DNA of 64,000 nucleotides from Methanomassiliicoccales archaeon (GCA_028682895.1 JAJRAK010000032.1:62001-126000), one strand, 5' to 3'; positions 17,315-25,928 are shown, numbered from the stretch's first letter. The notes: generated from the letters alone by a model not told the origin. Made by a program: numbers and translations.

Positions 17315-18040
17315 TTAGAGGAAGTAGAAACGGGTCTTGTAGGTGATGCAGATGTTGCCCGTCTTCTCCAAGCGGTCCAAGACACCGGAGTAGCGGCGGA
17401 CCATTACCTTTCCCTCAGCGGGAAGCTTCTCCCTGAGCACCTTGACCTCTTCCAGCAGCTTCACCGCGTCCTCCGGGGTGAAGATCTTCTTGCTGACGAT
17501 GGAATCGGGAACGCTGGCGACTATGGCGCAGTTGCTCCTCTTGGCGATCTCGGGCAGAGCGCTGTTCTCCGGCCCGAAGGTGCCCATGCATCCGCGGCCC
17601 TCGTCCCATGACAGGGGGCACTTGGCGCAGGTGGCGCTCATCTCGTCGAAGGAGAGCATGTCCCATCCGGTCAGCCTGTCGTCCTTTCCGGCCTTGGCCA
17701 ACAACGCGTCCTTGCGGTCAGCGGGCACCTTGTCCAGGGCGATCCATCCCGTATAAAGCTTCTTGCCCACGGGCGCCAACCTCTGCTTGTCCGCGTCCTG
17801 CTTGACCTTGTCCATGTAGAGGGTCTCCATCTCCGCGTCGAACCGGTTCCTCTTTAGGAACGCTTCCCAATCCGCGCCCATGACCGCCTTGGCCTGGTCC
17901 ATCGGAACGACCGTGTCGAACTCGGCCACGTCCTCGAAGCCGGCGACGTCCTTCAGGTTCACCTTGAGCAAGGTGGCCTTGCCGACCTTGCACAGCGCAC
18001 TGTCACTGTCTGTCTCGCAGATGGCTATTGAAACTCCCAT
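17315..18040 (-). CDS. Hypothetical protein with a CxxC-x9-C cluster
   Basis: A 241-residue soluble, lysine-rich protein of unknown family. Residues about 136-152 read CAKCPLSWDEGRGCMGTFGP, a C-x2-C-x9-C cluster, and a fourth cysteine follows at KRSNCAIV. Two further cysteines are near the N-terminus (AICE and ALCK). This layout suggests a Fe-S or zinc site. It is divergent from the MtrA-like gene at 18192 across a 151-bp gap, so the two may share regulation. I cannot assign a function. Confidence 0.65.
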   Translation of the reverse strand: MGVSIAICETDSDSALCKVGKATLLKVNLKDVAGFEDVAEFDTVVPMDQAKAVMGADWEAFLKRNRFDAEMETLYMDKVKQDADKQRLAPVGKKLYTGWIALDKVPADRKDALLAKAGKDDRLTGWDMLSFDEMSATCAKCPLSWDEGRGCMGTFGPENSALPEIAKRSNCAIVASVPDSIVSKKIFTPEDAVKLLEEVKVLREKLPAEGKVMVRRYSGVLDRLEKTGNICITYKTRFYFL

Positions 18041-18191
18041 TTTATCCCTTCCGAGGGCGTATTACAAAACGTGGGGTATTTATCAATTGCTCCCCTGTTG
18101 TTGAAAATGGTATGACTTATAAAGTTTGTCCAGACGGCCTATAGCCATATACTTGGTCTTTGATGGTTTATATATAATTGAAATTAAATTC

Positions 18192-18971
18192 ATGATCGGA
18201 GCGATTTCTTTGGACGAAGGATGGCCGATCGCCAGCGGGGACTATGTGATTGGTAGCGCCACTTCGCCCGTGGCCGTCCTGATAGTCGGCAGGGGCGCCG
18301 TGGACGTGCCCACCGACCTGTTCCGCATCAAGGGCATATTGAAGACCGAGAACATAGGATTGGAGAAGGTCATTGCTAACATCGTCTCCTGCCCGGCCAT
18401 CAGGGTCCTGGTCATTTGCGGCAAGGAAGAGTTCGGACATTTTCCTGGAAAGGCCATCAACGCCTTGATGAAGAACGGCGTGGACGAGCACCGCCGCATA
18501 ATAGGGACGAATTCCGCCATCCCTTTCCTGTGCGACATCTCATCGGAGTCGGTGGAAAGGTTCCGGCAGCAGGTGGAGATCATTGACCTTCTGGATTCGT
18601 CCAATGTCAACGAACTTGTCGAATACGATCCGATATACGAGTTCACTGAGAGGAGCAGAGAAGGCCTAATATCGAAGCTCCGCCACCTGAGCTCGCAGCA
18701 TTTTGACCCCTTCCCGGGAGACCCCATCATCACTGGTACCAAGGCCATGCGGGGAGATGGCATGGAGATAGCAAAGCAACTGCACAAGGCATCGGACGAA
18801 TTCATAACCCCGATGCTACGACTCCCGTCCGAAGGACTGAACACAGGCATGGGCATGGTACTGATATCGGAGGAGTTCGGTGTCGTCATCGAACCACTGC
18901 AGGGCAGGGTGCTCGCGGTGCCGTCCATTGAGTTCGCCTTGAGGTTAAGGTCATATCTTACAGGTGTGTGA
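18192..18971 (+). CDS. MtrA-like corrinoid protein (tetrahydromethanopterin S-methyltransferase subunit A family)
   Basis: A 259-residue protein. Residues 10-130 match MtrA: GWPIASGDYVIGS, KTENIGLEKVIANIVSCPAI, RVLVICGKEEFGHFPGKAIN and VERFRQQVEIIDLLD. MtrA carries a cobamide whose cobalt is ligated by a histidine (H84 in M. marburgensis); the equivalent here is H83 in GHFPGKA. The rest of the protein is polar with no terminal transmembrane helix, so it looks soluble, unlike MtrA of the membrane complex. No upstream Shine-Dalgarno is visible; a TATA element about 25 bp before the ATG (near 18168-18177) fits a leaderless transcript. The MtrH-like gene follows 1 bp after the stop. Confidence 0.85.
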   Translation: MIGAISLDEGWPIASGDYVIGSATSPVAVLIVGRGAVDVPTDLFRIKGILKTENIGLEKVIANIVSCPAIRVLVICGKEEFGHFPGKAINALMKNGVDEHRRIIGTNSAIPFLCDISSESVERFRQQVEIIDLLDSSNVNELVEYDPIYEFTERSREGLISKLRHLSSQHFDPFPGDPIITGTKAMRGDGMEIAKQLHKASDEFITPMLRLPSEGLNTGMGMVLISEEFGVVIEPLQGRVLAVPSIEFALRLRSYLTGV

Positions 18972-18972
18972 C

Positions 18973-19857
18973 ATGTTCAAATTCCAGACAGAACAGAAGG
19001 AGATCGATATTGCCGGGAGCATCTTCGGCGGACAGCCCGGTCGCCACCGGACGGTCATGGTCGGATCGCTTTTCTATCCGAGGCACACCATCGTCATCGA
19101 CCCGACAAAGGGCATCGTGGACATGACCAAGCTGGACCAGCGCCTGGAACGGTATCGTAAGGCCACTGAGAACTGCCAGTGCCCTTCCGCGTTGATGCTG
19201 TACGCCGAAAGCGTGCAGGCGGCAAGATCATATCTGGAAGCTGTCTGCGATAGGATGCCAGGTCCGCTCTTCGTCGATTCGGGCAGCAGCGAGGTGAGGC
19301 TATCTTTCCTCAGACATGCGGAGGAGATGGGGCTGCAAGACCGCATCGTCTATAACACCATCAACGCCGGGCTGTCCACCGAGGAATCGGACTCCCTCAG
19401 GTCATCACCGCCGAAGAACGCGGTCGTCCTGGCCTTCAACCCCCGCGGGGACGATGTGAAAGGACGGATATACATGCTGGAGAGCGGGGACGACCTGCTG
19501 CCCATGGGACTGCTCGATATGGTCAATGAACTGGGCATCAAGAACGTCCTGTTGGACGCGGCCGTCACCTCACCGCAGATGAGCGCCGGCTCGGCACTGC
19601 GCGCCATAATGGTGGCCAAGGCCAAATGGGGCATCCCCACCGGATGTGCGCTACATAACGCGGTCGAATGCTTGGACCTTAGCAGCATGGAGGACCCCAA
19701 GGATGCTAGGAGAAATGTCGACAGCTCCGCGGTCGCCATCAGCATCATGGCCGGTGCCGATTATGTCGTGTACGGGCCGATGGAGTATGCGCAGAGGGCC
19801 ATGCCAGTAGCGGCCTTCGCCGACCTTATGCTGTCCCAGTCGGCACACGACCTTTAG
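18973..19857 (+). CDS. MtrH-like methyltransferase (tetrahydromethanopterin S-methyltransferase subunit H family)
   Basis: A 294-residue protein starting MFKFQTEQKEIDIAGSIFGG, the family start, so the ATG at 18973 is preferred over an upstream GTG. Other MtrH blocks are MVGSLFYPRHTIVIDPTKGI, FVDSGSSEVRLSFLRHAEEM, YNTINAGLSTEE and IPTGCALHNAVE. MtrH is a TIM-barrel enzyme that passes a methyl group between a pterin and the MtrA corrinoid. Beside it is an MtrA-like gene, but there are no MtrB-G genes anywhere in the window. It may serve methyl transfer to or from a pterin, or another methyl donor as in MtrH-like bacterial MtgA. It overlaps the convergent metallo-beta-lactamase gene by 4 bp. Confidence 0.88.
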   Translation: MFKFQTEQKEIDIAGSIFGGQPGRHRTVMVGSLFYPRHTIVIDPTKGIVDMTKLDQRLERYRKATENCQCPSALMLYAESVQAARSYLEAVCDRMPGPLFVDSGSSEVRLSFLRHAEEMGLQDRIVYNTINAGLSTEESDSLRSSPPKNAVVLAFNPRGDDVKGRIYMLESGDDLLPMGLLDMVNELGIKNVLLDAAVTSPQMSAGSALRAIMVAKAKWGIPTGCALHNAVECLDLSSMEDPKDARRNVDSSAVAISIMAGADYVVYGPMEYAQRAMPVAAFADLMLSQSAHDL

Positions 19858-20714
19858 ATATCGATATAGCAGCCGGTGCTAAAGAGCTCGAAGCCGGGGA
19901 ATCGATCGGATAACATCTTGGTGGCCTCGAAGCCAGTGCAATGCATGGGCACCACCTTCTCCACGCCCAGTCTCTTCAGTCCGTCCATCGTCCTTAACAG
20001 CCGGTCCCGGTCGGCATCGTGCAGGTGGAAGCCTCCCATGACCATGTACAGCTTTCTTTCGCTGCGGTGTCTGACCTGCGACACGATGTTCACGATCCCG
20101 GCATGACCGCAGCCTGTAAGGATGACCAATCCTTTACGGGTGGAGATGCAGAGCGCCTGTTCCTCGGCGATAAGGTCCGGTCCTTCTGCCCCATCGCAGT
20201 GGATCATGAACGAATCAGGATGTTCGTAGTTGGTAGTGCGAGCGATCTGACCGGTGGTGGACACATCTTGAACGAGCTCACGGGGCGATGCGTCAAATGA
20301 TGGCAAATGCCCGGACAGCGAACGTAGGACCTCTGCTGACGGCCCTATATCCTTGACCACCCCAGACATGCTGACAAAACGTTGCCCGAGGAACGTGGAT
20401 GGATGGGTCATGCATGGGACGCCCGCATTCAATAACAAGGGCAGTCCACCCAGATGATCGTAATGCCCGTGCGAGATGAACACTAGGTCGATGTCCTCCG
20501 GACGGAGGCCGAGCGAGCCCATGTTATGAGAGAAGGCCATTTCCGAGGAGCCTGTGTCCATGAGGACCTTCTTCCCCGAATTGGTCTCTATGAGCAAGGA
20601 CAGACCGTGCTCTGACAGGAACGCACCCTTCGTCCTTTGGACCGGACCGGCCCCCCGTAGGGGACTGGTGTGGTTGTCAACTACGCATGTTATTCGCACT
20701 TTATGCGTCCTCAC
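19854..20714 (-). CDS. Metallo-beta-lactamase fold protein, dihydropterin-ribofuranosylaminobenzene phosphate synthase-like
   Basis: A 286-residue MBL-fold protein with the metal motif SHGHYDHLGG, a later GGFHLHD and a C-terminal MHCTG. The layout, including LTGCGHAGIVNIV, matches the archaeal group to which MJ0301 belongs; MJ0301 was reported to make a 7,8-dihydropterin-ribofuranosylaminobenzene phosphate intermediate of methanopterin. That substrate would fit beside the pterin-linked MtrH-like gene, but MBL proteins are versatile. Its start lies within the end of ramA (overlap 14 bp), so it is probably co-transcribed with ramA. Confidence 0.8.
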   Translation of the reverse strand: MRTHKVRITCVVDNHTSPLRGAGPVQRTKGAFLSEHGLSLLIETNSGKKVLMDTGSSEMAFSHNMGSLGLRPEDIDLVFISHGHYDHLGGLPLLLNAGVPCMTHPSTFLGQRFVSMSGVVKDIGPSAEVLRSLSGHLPSFDASPRELVQDVSTTGQIARTTNYEHPDSFMIHCDGAEGPDLIAEEQALCISTRKGLVILTGCGHAGIVNIVSQVRHRSERKLYMVMGGFHLHDADRDRLLRTMDGLKRLGVEKVVPMHCTGFEATKMLSDRFPGFELFSTGCYIDI

Positions 20715-22350
20715 CCTTCTTTACGATCTTCATGGAGGCGAAGTCGTAAACATCCTCGGGGCATATGGCCTGGCATTTCTTGCATGCGGTTCCGAGGCAC
20801 AGCTCGGTGTTGACCTTGGCCTGGAATTTTTTATTGCCCAGAGAAAGTATCTGCAGCGCCCGCTCGGGACATTCCTTCTGGCACTTCTTGCAGCCGGTGC
20901 ATCCCTCGAACGAGGCCATAAGATAGACGCCTATATCGTCCAGTGTCTTCAGCCCACGTGCGCCAATGACCGGTATATCGGAAGAGACCAGACGGATGAT
21001 CTCCTTCGGCCGCACTATGTCAGGCAGAGGTTTCAGACCAGCGTGTGCAAGCATCTCGTTGTACATCTCCATTGTCATGCCCTCCGTCCAATATGCGATC
21101 TCGTTGACGTATATGTCCTCGAAGACCTTGCTGGTGGCGAACATGATATGCTTGCTGGATATGGCATTGGCCACGTCCTGCATCTTGTCCAGACCGTCAT
21201 CGTCCACCAGTATATCGTAGGACATCATGAGCGAGGTGTTGCCGGCCTGCACGGTCTTGTCCAGAACGCGGGGTATGAGCCCGACCGTCTGGGCCTTGAT
21301 CGGGTCCACGTAAGTACCGGACGCTCCGGCCATGTACATGGTCTTGACGTCCTTGTCCTCGATGCCGACCTCCTCGATGAGGGTGCGGTGCCCGGCGCGG
21401 ATGGCCCCGGTGGCCTTCCCCGCCTCGCGGACGTCCTCCTCGTTGAAGTAGATACCATTGGTGAGGTGGATCTTGTGGTCGGGGGTCATTATGTTCGGGA
21501 GCTTGATTATTCCAGCTTCCAAGCCGACGGCCATGGCCGCGACCACACCGGTGCCGGTGATGCCGCGGGCGATGACCCCGTCGATCTTGGTCTCTGCACC
21601 GGTGATAGGGTCGACCAGGGCGGACCTGACCGGGTGCAGGCTATCGTTTAGAACTACGTTGTACCATCGTCCGTTCTCCCCAGGTATTATATCGGATATT
21701 GCCTGAGGTGCGGCCAGCATACCGTAATCGATGGACTGACCCTCCATCGCCGGACCTGCGGCGGCCGAGCCAGTATATAGCTCGCCCTTGTAGAACAGGC
21801 CCATCTCGGCGTTGGTGCCGTAATCGGTGACCATGCAGGTCTCCTTCTTGTCCATCAACCCGGTCTTCATGATCATGGCCAGAGCATCAGCGCCGATCTC
21901 ATGGCGTATGGACGGGGGAATGCGGACCTCGGCGGTCTGCCTTACCGACCTCATGCCCAGCTCCTCGGCCTTGATAGCATGGGCCTTCCTTTCCGGGACC
22001 TTCACGTTCAATTTCTTCAGCAGGGTCTGGCCGGCGAAGGCGAGGTCGCGTATCTCGATCTTCTCGAACATGGACATCTGGGCGGGATTGCCGCAAACAG
22101 AGACACGTACGATCTCCTCGGGCTTGGCGCCCATGGTGGAGATGAGCTTGTCCACTGTCTCGATGATGATTCGGTGACCGACATCGGCACCGTTCTCCAT
22201 CCAGAAATGCAGATGGTCCATGATGTTGGCCCCCGGCAGGGGATGCCTCATGGTTATGGCCGTGGCCAGTATCTTCCCATTCTTGTCCAGATCGACCAAG
22301 TGTCCCCGGTAGCCACTTGTTCCCAGGTCAAGCGCGACTCCTAATGCCAT
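20701..22350 (-). CDS. ramA: Reductive activator of corrinoid methyltransferase proteins
   Basis: A 549-residue RamA-family protein. It uses ATP to reduce inactive Co(II) corrinoid proteins of methylamine-type methyltransferases to Co(I). The N-terminal part has the ASKHA-type nucleotide blocks ALDLGTSGYRGHLVDLD and VTDYGTNAEMGLFY. The C-terminus carries two [4Fe-4S] motifs: C484, C487, C490, C494 and C518, C523, C526, C530. It diverges from the CobW gene at 22523. The corrinoid protein at 30472 is a plausible substrate. No ATGGATGGA element is visible upstream. Confidence 0.93.
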   Translation of the reverse strand: MALGVALDLGTSGYRGHLVDLDKNGKILATAITMRHPLPGANIMDHLHFWMENGADVGHRIIIETVDKLISTMGAKPEEIVRVSVCGNPAQMSMFEKIEIRDLAFAGQTLLKKLNVKVPERKAHAIKAEELGMRSVRQTAEVRIPPSIRHEIGADALAMIMKTGLMDKKETCMVTDYGTNAEMGLFYKGELYTGSAAAGPAMEGQSIDYGMLAAPQAISDIIPGENGRWYNVVLNDSLHPVRSALVDPITGAETKIDGVIARGITGTGVVAAMAVGLEAGIIKLPNIMTPDHKIHLTNGIYFNEEDVREAGKATGAIRAGHRTLIEEVGIEDKDVKTMYMAGASGTYVDPIKAQTVGLIPRVLDKTVQAGNTSLMMSYDILVDDDGLDKMQDVANAISSKHIMFATSKVFEDIYVNEIAYWTEGMTMEMYNEMLAHAGLKPLPDIVRPKEIIRLVSSDIPVIGARGLKTLDDIGVYLMASFEGCTGCKKCQKECPERALQILSLGNKKFQAKVNTELCLGTACKKCQAICPEDVYDFASMKIVKKGEDA

Positions 22351-22522
22351 GAAAAACCTCGGAAGGGAAATGCGACCGCCCCTTTAATAAAGCTGTCCCC
22401 GTTCCCTTCCGTCGTTTTTACGACACGCCAGCATTATCATTTTACCTACGGTTTTTTATTGACGATTGATAACAGGGACAATGAAGTTATAGTCTTGAAG
22501 GGCTTTTCGCCATTGTGATTTC

Positions 22523-23188
22523 ATGAGGATCGCCCAGGTGACAGGATTCTTGGGGAGCGGAAAGACCACTTTCCTCATCGAGGTGGCCAAGGAGTTGAAC
22601 TTACGGGGGCTGAAGGTGGCCACCATCGTGAACGACGTAGGTCACATCAATGTCGACCGCAAATGCATGGAGGTCCATGGCATCCATACCCTTGAGATAT
22701 CGGGAGGTTGCATCTGCTGCGAGGTGCAGGGGACGCTCACCACCACGATCACCAACATTTACATGAGCTATAGGCCTGATGTCATTTTGGTCGAGCCTAC
22801 GGGCGTGGCCATCCCCTTGGGGTTGAAGCAGGCCGCTGCCGAGACGGTGAAAAAGATGCCGAACATCCTGGAGCAGTCGCCCATCATCACGTTCGTTGAC
22901 GCGATGCGGATCGACAAGTTGATGAACAACGTGCGTCGGCTCGTAGAGACCCAGATCATCGAGGCCGACGCTGTTCTCATAACCAAGGTGGACGCTGTGG
23001 ACCAGAAAAGGCTGGACATGGTGATCGCGCTCGTGAGGGAACTTAACCCTGACGTGGAGCTCCTATATGGTTCCTCGAAGACCGGCCAAGGGGTCAAGGA
23101 GATAGCTGACATCATGCTGAACGGCAAGGCGGTCGTGTACGACCTGACAGATGCGGAGAAGCGCTTCGACAAGAAGTACGGGGAGTGA
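22523..23188 (+). CDS. CobW/HypB/UreG-family GTPase (metallochaperone)
   Basis: A 221-residue G3E GTPase, shorter than full CobW and lacking its C-terminal domain. P-loop GFLGSGKTT is at residues 8-16, the metal-binding CxCC at C63, C65 and C66 (GGCICCEVQG), a Walker B-like DVILVEPTG, and the base-recognition motif TKVD. Such proteins deliver metals, often cobalt, zinc or nickel. Its position between ramA and methyltransferase genes suggests supply of Zn to a MtaA/MtbA-type enzyme or of cobalt to corrinoids. The hypothetical gene follows after 4 bp. Confidence 0.88.
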   Translation: MRIAQVTGFLGSGKTTFLIEVAKELNLRGLKVATIVNDVGHINVDRKCMEVHGIHTLEISGGCICCEVQGTLTTTITNIYMSYRPDVILVEPTGVAIPLGLKQAAAETVKKMPNILEQSPIITFVDAMRIDKLMNNVRRLVETQIIEADAVLITKVDAVDQKRLDMVIALVRELNPDVELLYGSSKTGQGVKEIADIMLNGKAVVYDLTDAEKRFDKKYGE

Positions 23189-23192
23189 TCTC

Positions 23193-23645
23193 ATGGACAA
23201 AGAGGAGCGGACACTACTGACGCACCGTGCTACGGACGAACTGGGCAAGTTCTCCATGTGGTTGCGCCTTTACGTACCTGACGCGTTGGACGGCAAGATG
23301 TCGGAAAAGATGGTCCTCGACCTTCTGGATGGTATCACCAAGGAATGCTTCGCCCAGGGAGCGGACATGATCGGGCATGTCAAATCCTTCCTCACCGCCG
23401 AGGGAGGTGCCACCATAAGCGTCAGCCTGATCGACCTGGACATCCCGCCGACGGTGCAGAACCGCTTCGATGGGACGAAGATGAACCGCGGAGAGCTCAT
23501 CGTCCACGTCATCGTGCATGGCATGTGGGACCCACAGGTCAGGGAGACCTCTCTCAGAATAACCAAGGACTTCATGAGTGATCACAAGATCGATTACGAA
23601 GTGATCAACGACTTCTATGAGAAGGAGAAGCGGATAAAGGACTGA
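23193..23645 (+). CDS. Hypothetical protein in a corrinoid/methyltransferase operon
   Basis: A 150-residue soluble acidic protein with no cysteines and no motif I recognise. It is predicted helical at the ends (DKEERTLLTHRATDELGKFS, NDFYEKEKRIKD) with a central beta region (GATISVSLIDLDIPPTVQNR). The start ATG at 23193 follows the CobW stop by 4 bp, and the methyltransferase at 23687 follows 41 bp after its stop, so it is probably part of that transcript. A partner role for the GTPase is possible but unsupported. Confidence 0.65.
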   Translation: MDKEERTLLTHRATDELGKFSMWLRLYVPDALDGKMSEKMVLDLLDGITKECFAQGADMIGHVKSFLTAEGGATISVSLIDLDIPPTVQNRFDGTKMNRGELIVHVIVHGMWDPQVRETSLRITKDFMSDHKIDYEVINDFYEKEKRIKD

Positions 23646-23686
23646 GCCAAACCATCATATATTGATGTGGGCGCATCCATTCTTTC

Positions 23687-24724
23687 ATGACCCCCAGGGA
23701 AAGGTTCGTTGGAGCTTTGGAAAGGTCCCCGGTCGATCGACCGCCGATCATGTACCAGCATCTCGGTGCCGCGAAGAGCGTTCTTGCCGCTAGCGGACTG
23801 ACCATGCGCGAAGGCTTCCATGATCCCGAGAAGTTCGCCCGCATCGCCACCATGGCGCAGCGGATGACCGGTTTCGATAATGTCATGGCCGGTTGGGGGG
23901 ACATACTGGTCGAGGCGCATGCCCATGGCACCCAATGGAAATGGCCGGAGAGGGACTTCTACCCCCGGGTGGAGAGCTATGCGGTGCGATCACCGAGCGA
24001 CATCGATATGGTACAGCCGGTCGACCCTATGCGCGACGAGCATTGGTCCGTCCCGCTGAAGGCAGCGAGGATAATGAACGATGCGATAGGGAAGGAGGTT
24101 GCCGTCTTGGGCTGCATCAACTCCCCCATGCTCATCGCCAGCGAGATGATGGGATTGGAAGGGCTGCTGATGGCCACCATCACCGACCCGAACGACGTGG
24201 ATCACCTCCTGAATGTGCTCTTGGAATCGACGAAGGCATATGGAGAGCACCTTTCTCGCATGGGAGTGGACATAATCTTCGTGGAGAACGGCTCGGCAGG
24301 ACTGGAAACGAACTCGGCGGAGAGCATCGAACGTTTCGACACGGTCAACATGAAGAAGGCTGTGGAAAGCTTCCATTCGCAGGGGCTGAAGGTCATCGCC
24401 CATAATTGTGCCCAGACACCATATTTGGACGGGTACTTGGGAATGGGCGTCGATGCGGTGCATTTTCACCTGACCGCGGTAGACCGCCAGATGGCGTTCG
24501 ATAAGTTCAGGGGACGTACCTCGGTGATGGCCGGGATAGATCATATGTTCCTACTGTTCAAAGGGAGACCGTCGGAGATCGATGCCGAGGTGGCCAATAT
24601 CCTGAGCACATGGGGGGACTCCCCTGGACTGTTCATCTGCCCCGGTTGCGAGATGCCGTTCAAGACGCCGATCGACAACATCATCGCCCTGCGGGAGGCC
24701 GTGTCCCGCCAAGGGACGCGATGA
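23687..24724 (+). CDS. Uroporphyrinogen decarboxylase-fold methyltransferase, MtaA/MtbA/CmuA family
   Basis: A 345-residue TIM-barrel protein starting MTPRERFVGALERSPVDRPP, the standard start of this family. The catalytic zinc ligands of methylcobamide:CoM methyltransferases are present: H-x-C in AHNCAQTPYL and a distal cysteine in CPGCEMP. It should move a methyl group from a corrinoid protein to a thiol, or in related families from a substrate to a corrinoid. It is clearly diverged from the enzyme at 24912, so a different thiol or corrinoid partner is likely. It lies in a run with the CobW GTPase and a hypothetical gene. Confidence 0.85.
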   Translation: MTPRERFVGALERSPVDRPPIMYQHLGAAKSVLAASGLTMREGFHDPEKFARIATMAQRMTGFDNVMAGWGDILVEAHAHGTQWKWPERDFYPRVESYAVRSPSDIDMVQPVDPMRDEHWSVPLKAARIMNDAIGKEVAVLGCINSPMLIASEMMGLEGLLMATITDPNDVDHLLNVLLESTKAYGEHLSRMGVDIIFVENGSAGLETNSAESIERFDTVNMKKAVESFHSQGLKVIAHNCAQTPYLDGYLGMGVDAVHFHLTAVDRQMAFDKFRGRTSVMAGIDHMFLLFKGRPSEIDAEVANILSTWGDSPGLFICPGCEMPFKTPIDNIIALREAVSRQGTR

Positions 24725-24814
24725 ACCGATGGGATACTGAGTGGATGAAATTATTATCAATCGTTTCATATGAATAATCCATAGCCAGATATGAAAAAAT
24801 CAACACCTGTTAAA

Positions 24815-24829
24815 GGATGGTCCATCCAT
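24815..24829. promoter_or_regulatory. Partial ATGGATGGA-family element upstream of an MtaA/MtbA-type gene
   Basis: The right half-site TCCATCCAT (24821-24829) is perfect. The preceding GGATGG matches the mcr site at GGAT and G, so 14 of 15 bases agree over this stretch, but the outer left half is absent. It also forms its own small inverted repeat GGATGG-T-CCATCC. It lies 82 bp upstream of the start codon, with a weak TATA-like stretch following. Confidence 0.5.
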
Positions 24830-24911
24830 CTAAATCCCCGATAGATTAATGTACGGTAAAAAAGATACTCGGGATAGGTCAGATTCCTACTGGATATAAG
24901 GAGGAATGAAT

Positions 24912-25928
24912 TTGTCTAAAAAAATGACTCCGAGGGACAGAGTATTGGATGCCCTTAAGGGCAAGCAGCACGACAGGCCGCCGGTCGCGGTCTTCACTCA
25001 GAGCGCCACCATCGGCCAGATGAACGCACTTGGCGTTAGCTGGCCTGAGGCCCACTATGACGTTGATAAGATGGTCACTTTGGGCGCAGGACAGGCCAAG
25101 GTTTTCGGGTTCGAGGCCGTAAGGGCCCCATTCTGCCTGACCGCCGAGGCTGAGAGCCTAGGATTGACCGTTGACAAGGGACGCCCGGACAGGACCCCTA
25201 TGCTGAAAGGACACCCCTTCGCAATGGAGGACACCCCCGCCCTTATGGATGTCGCAACCTTCCTGAAGACCGGCCGCGCCGCAGTCGTTCAGAAGGCCAT
25301 CACGAAGATGAAGGCCCAGTACGGAGCCGAATACCCGGTCATCGCCGGTAACACCGGACCGTTCACCTTGGCCGGCCACCTGGTCGGGACCGAGAACTTG
25401 GTGCTCTACATAATGGTCGACCCCTCCCTGGTTCACGTCTGGGTAAAGGCCGTCAACGAAATATGCACGGGATACACCCAGGCATTGGCTGATGCTGGAG
25501 CCGACATCGTTCAGATGTCCGAGCCTTCCGCAAGCACCGACCTGTTGTCCCCCGATATGTTCGACGAGTACGCGGGTACCTACCTGAAGACCTGCTTGGC
25601 CCCGGTCAAGAAGGCCACTGGTGTATTGCACATCTGCGGCAACACTACCCCCATCCTGAACAACATGATCGCGACCGGGTGCAAGGCCTTGTCCATTGAA
25701 GAGAAGGTCGTTCCGGAAGAGGCTGTCAGGATAGTCAACAAGCGCGCCGCCCTGGTCGGTAACATCGGCGTGGTCAACCCTCTGTTGCAGGGTACCCCGG
25801 CTGACGTCTTGGCCCATGGAAAGCGCTGCGTCGCTGCCGGCTTCGATGTCGTTGCCCCCGGATGCGGACTCTCCGCCCTGATCAAGGACGAGAACCTGGC
25901 CGCACTGGTAAAGGCCGTAAAGGGCTAA
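24912..25928 (+). CDS. Methylcobamide:coenzyme M methyltransferase (MtaA/MtbA type)
   Basis: About 338 residues, beginning MSKKMTPRDRVLDALKGKQH. This enzyme takes the methyl group from a corrinoid protein and gives it to coenzyme M, producing the substrate of MCR. Zinc ligands are H-x-C in LHICGNTTP and the distal cysteine in APGCGLS. An ATG at 24906 directly abuts the Shine-Dalgarno AAGGAGGA (24898-24905), which leaves no spacer. A TTG at 24912 has the ideal 7-nt spacing, so I choose it. The codon choice is regular, as in a highly expressed gene. Whether it is MtaA (methanol) or MtbA (methylamines) cannot be decided here. Confidence 0.88.
   Translation: MSKKMTPRDRVLDALKGKQHDRPPVAVFTQSATIGQMNALGVSWPEAHYDVDKMVTLGAGQAKVFGFEAVRAPFCLTAEAESLGLTVDKGRPDRTPMLKGHPFAMEDTPALMDVATFLKTGRAAVVQKAITKMKAQYGAEYPVIAGNTGPFTLAGHLVGTENLVLYIMVDPSLVHVWVKAVNEICTGYTQALADAGADIVQMSEPSASTDLLSPDMFDEYAGTYLKTCLAPVKKATGVLHICGNTTPILNNMIATGCKALSIEEKVVPEEAVRIVNKRAALVGNIGVVNPLLQGTPADVLAHGKRCVAAGFDVVAPGCGLSALIKDENLAALVKAVKG

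Noticed and set aside
18966-19857. Amber (TAG) codons as pyrrolysine in mtrH, ugd or the membrane protein at 45663
   Set aside because: In each case the family C-terminus is complete at the TAG, and reading through adds only a few residues or shows no conserved continuation.
20554-21651. Long plus-strand open frame over ramA and the MBL gene
   Set aside because: Antisense shadow, rich in His/Asp/Arg as expected from the reverse of GC-rich codons.
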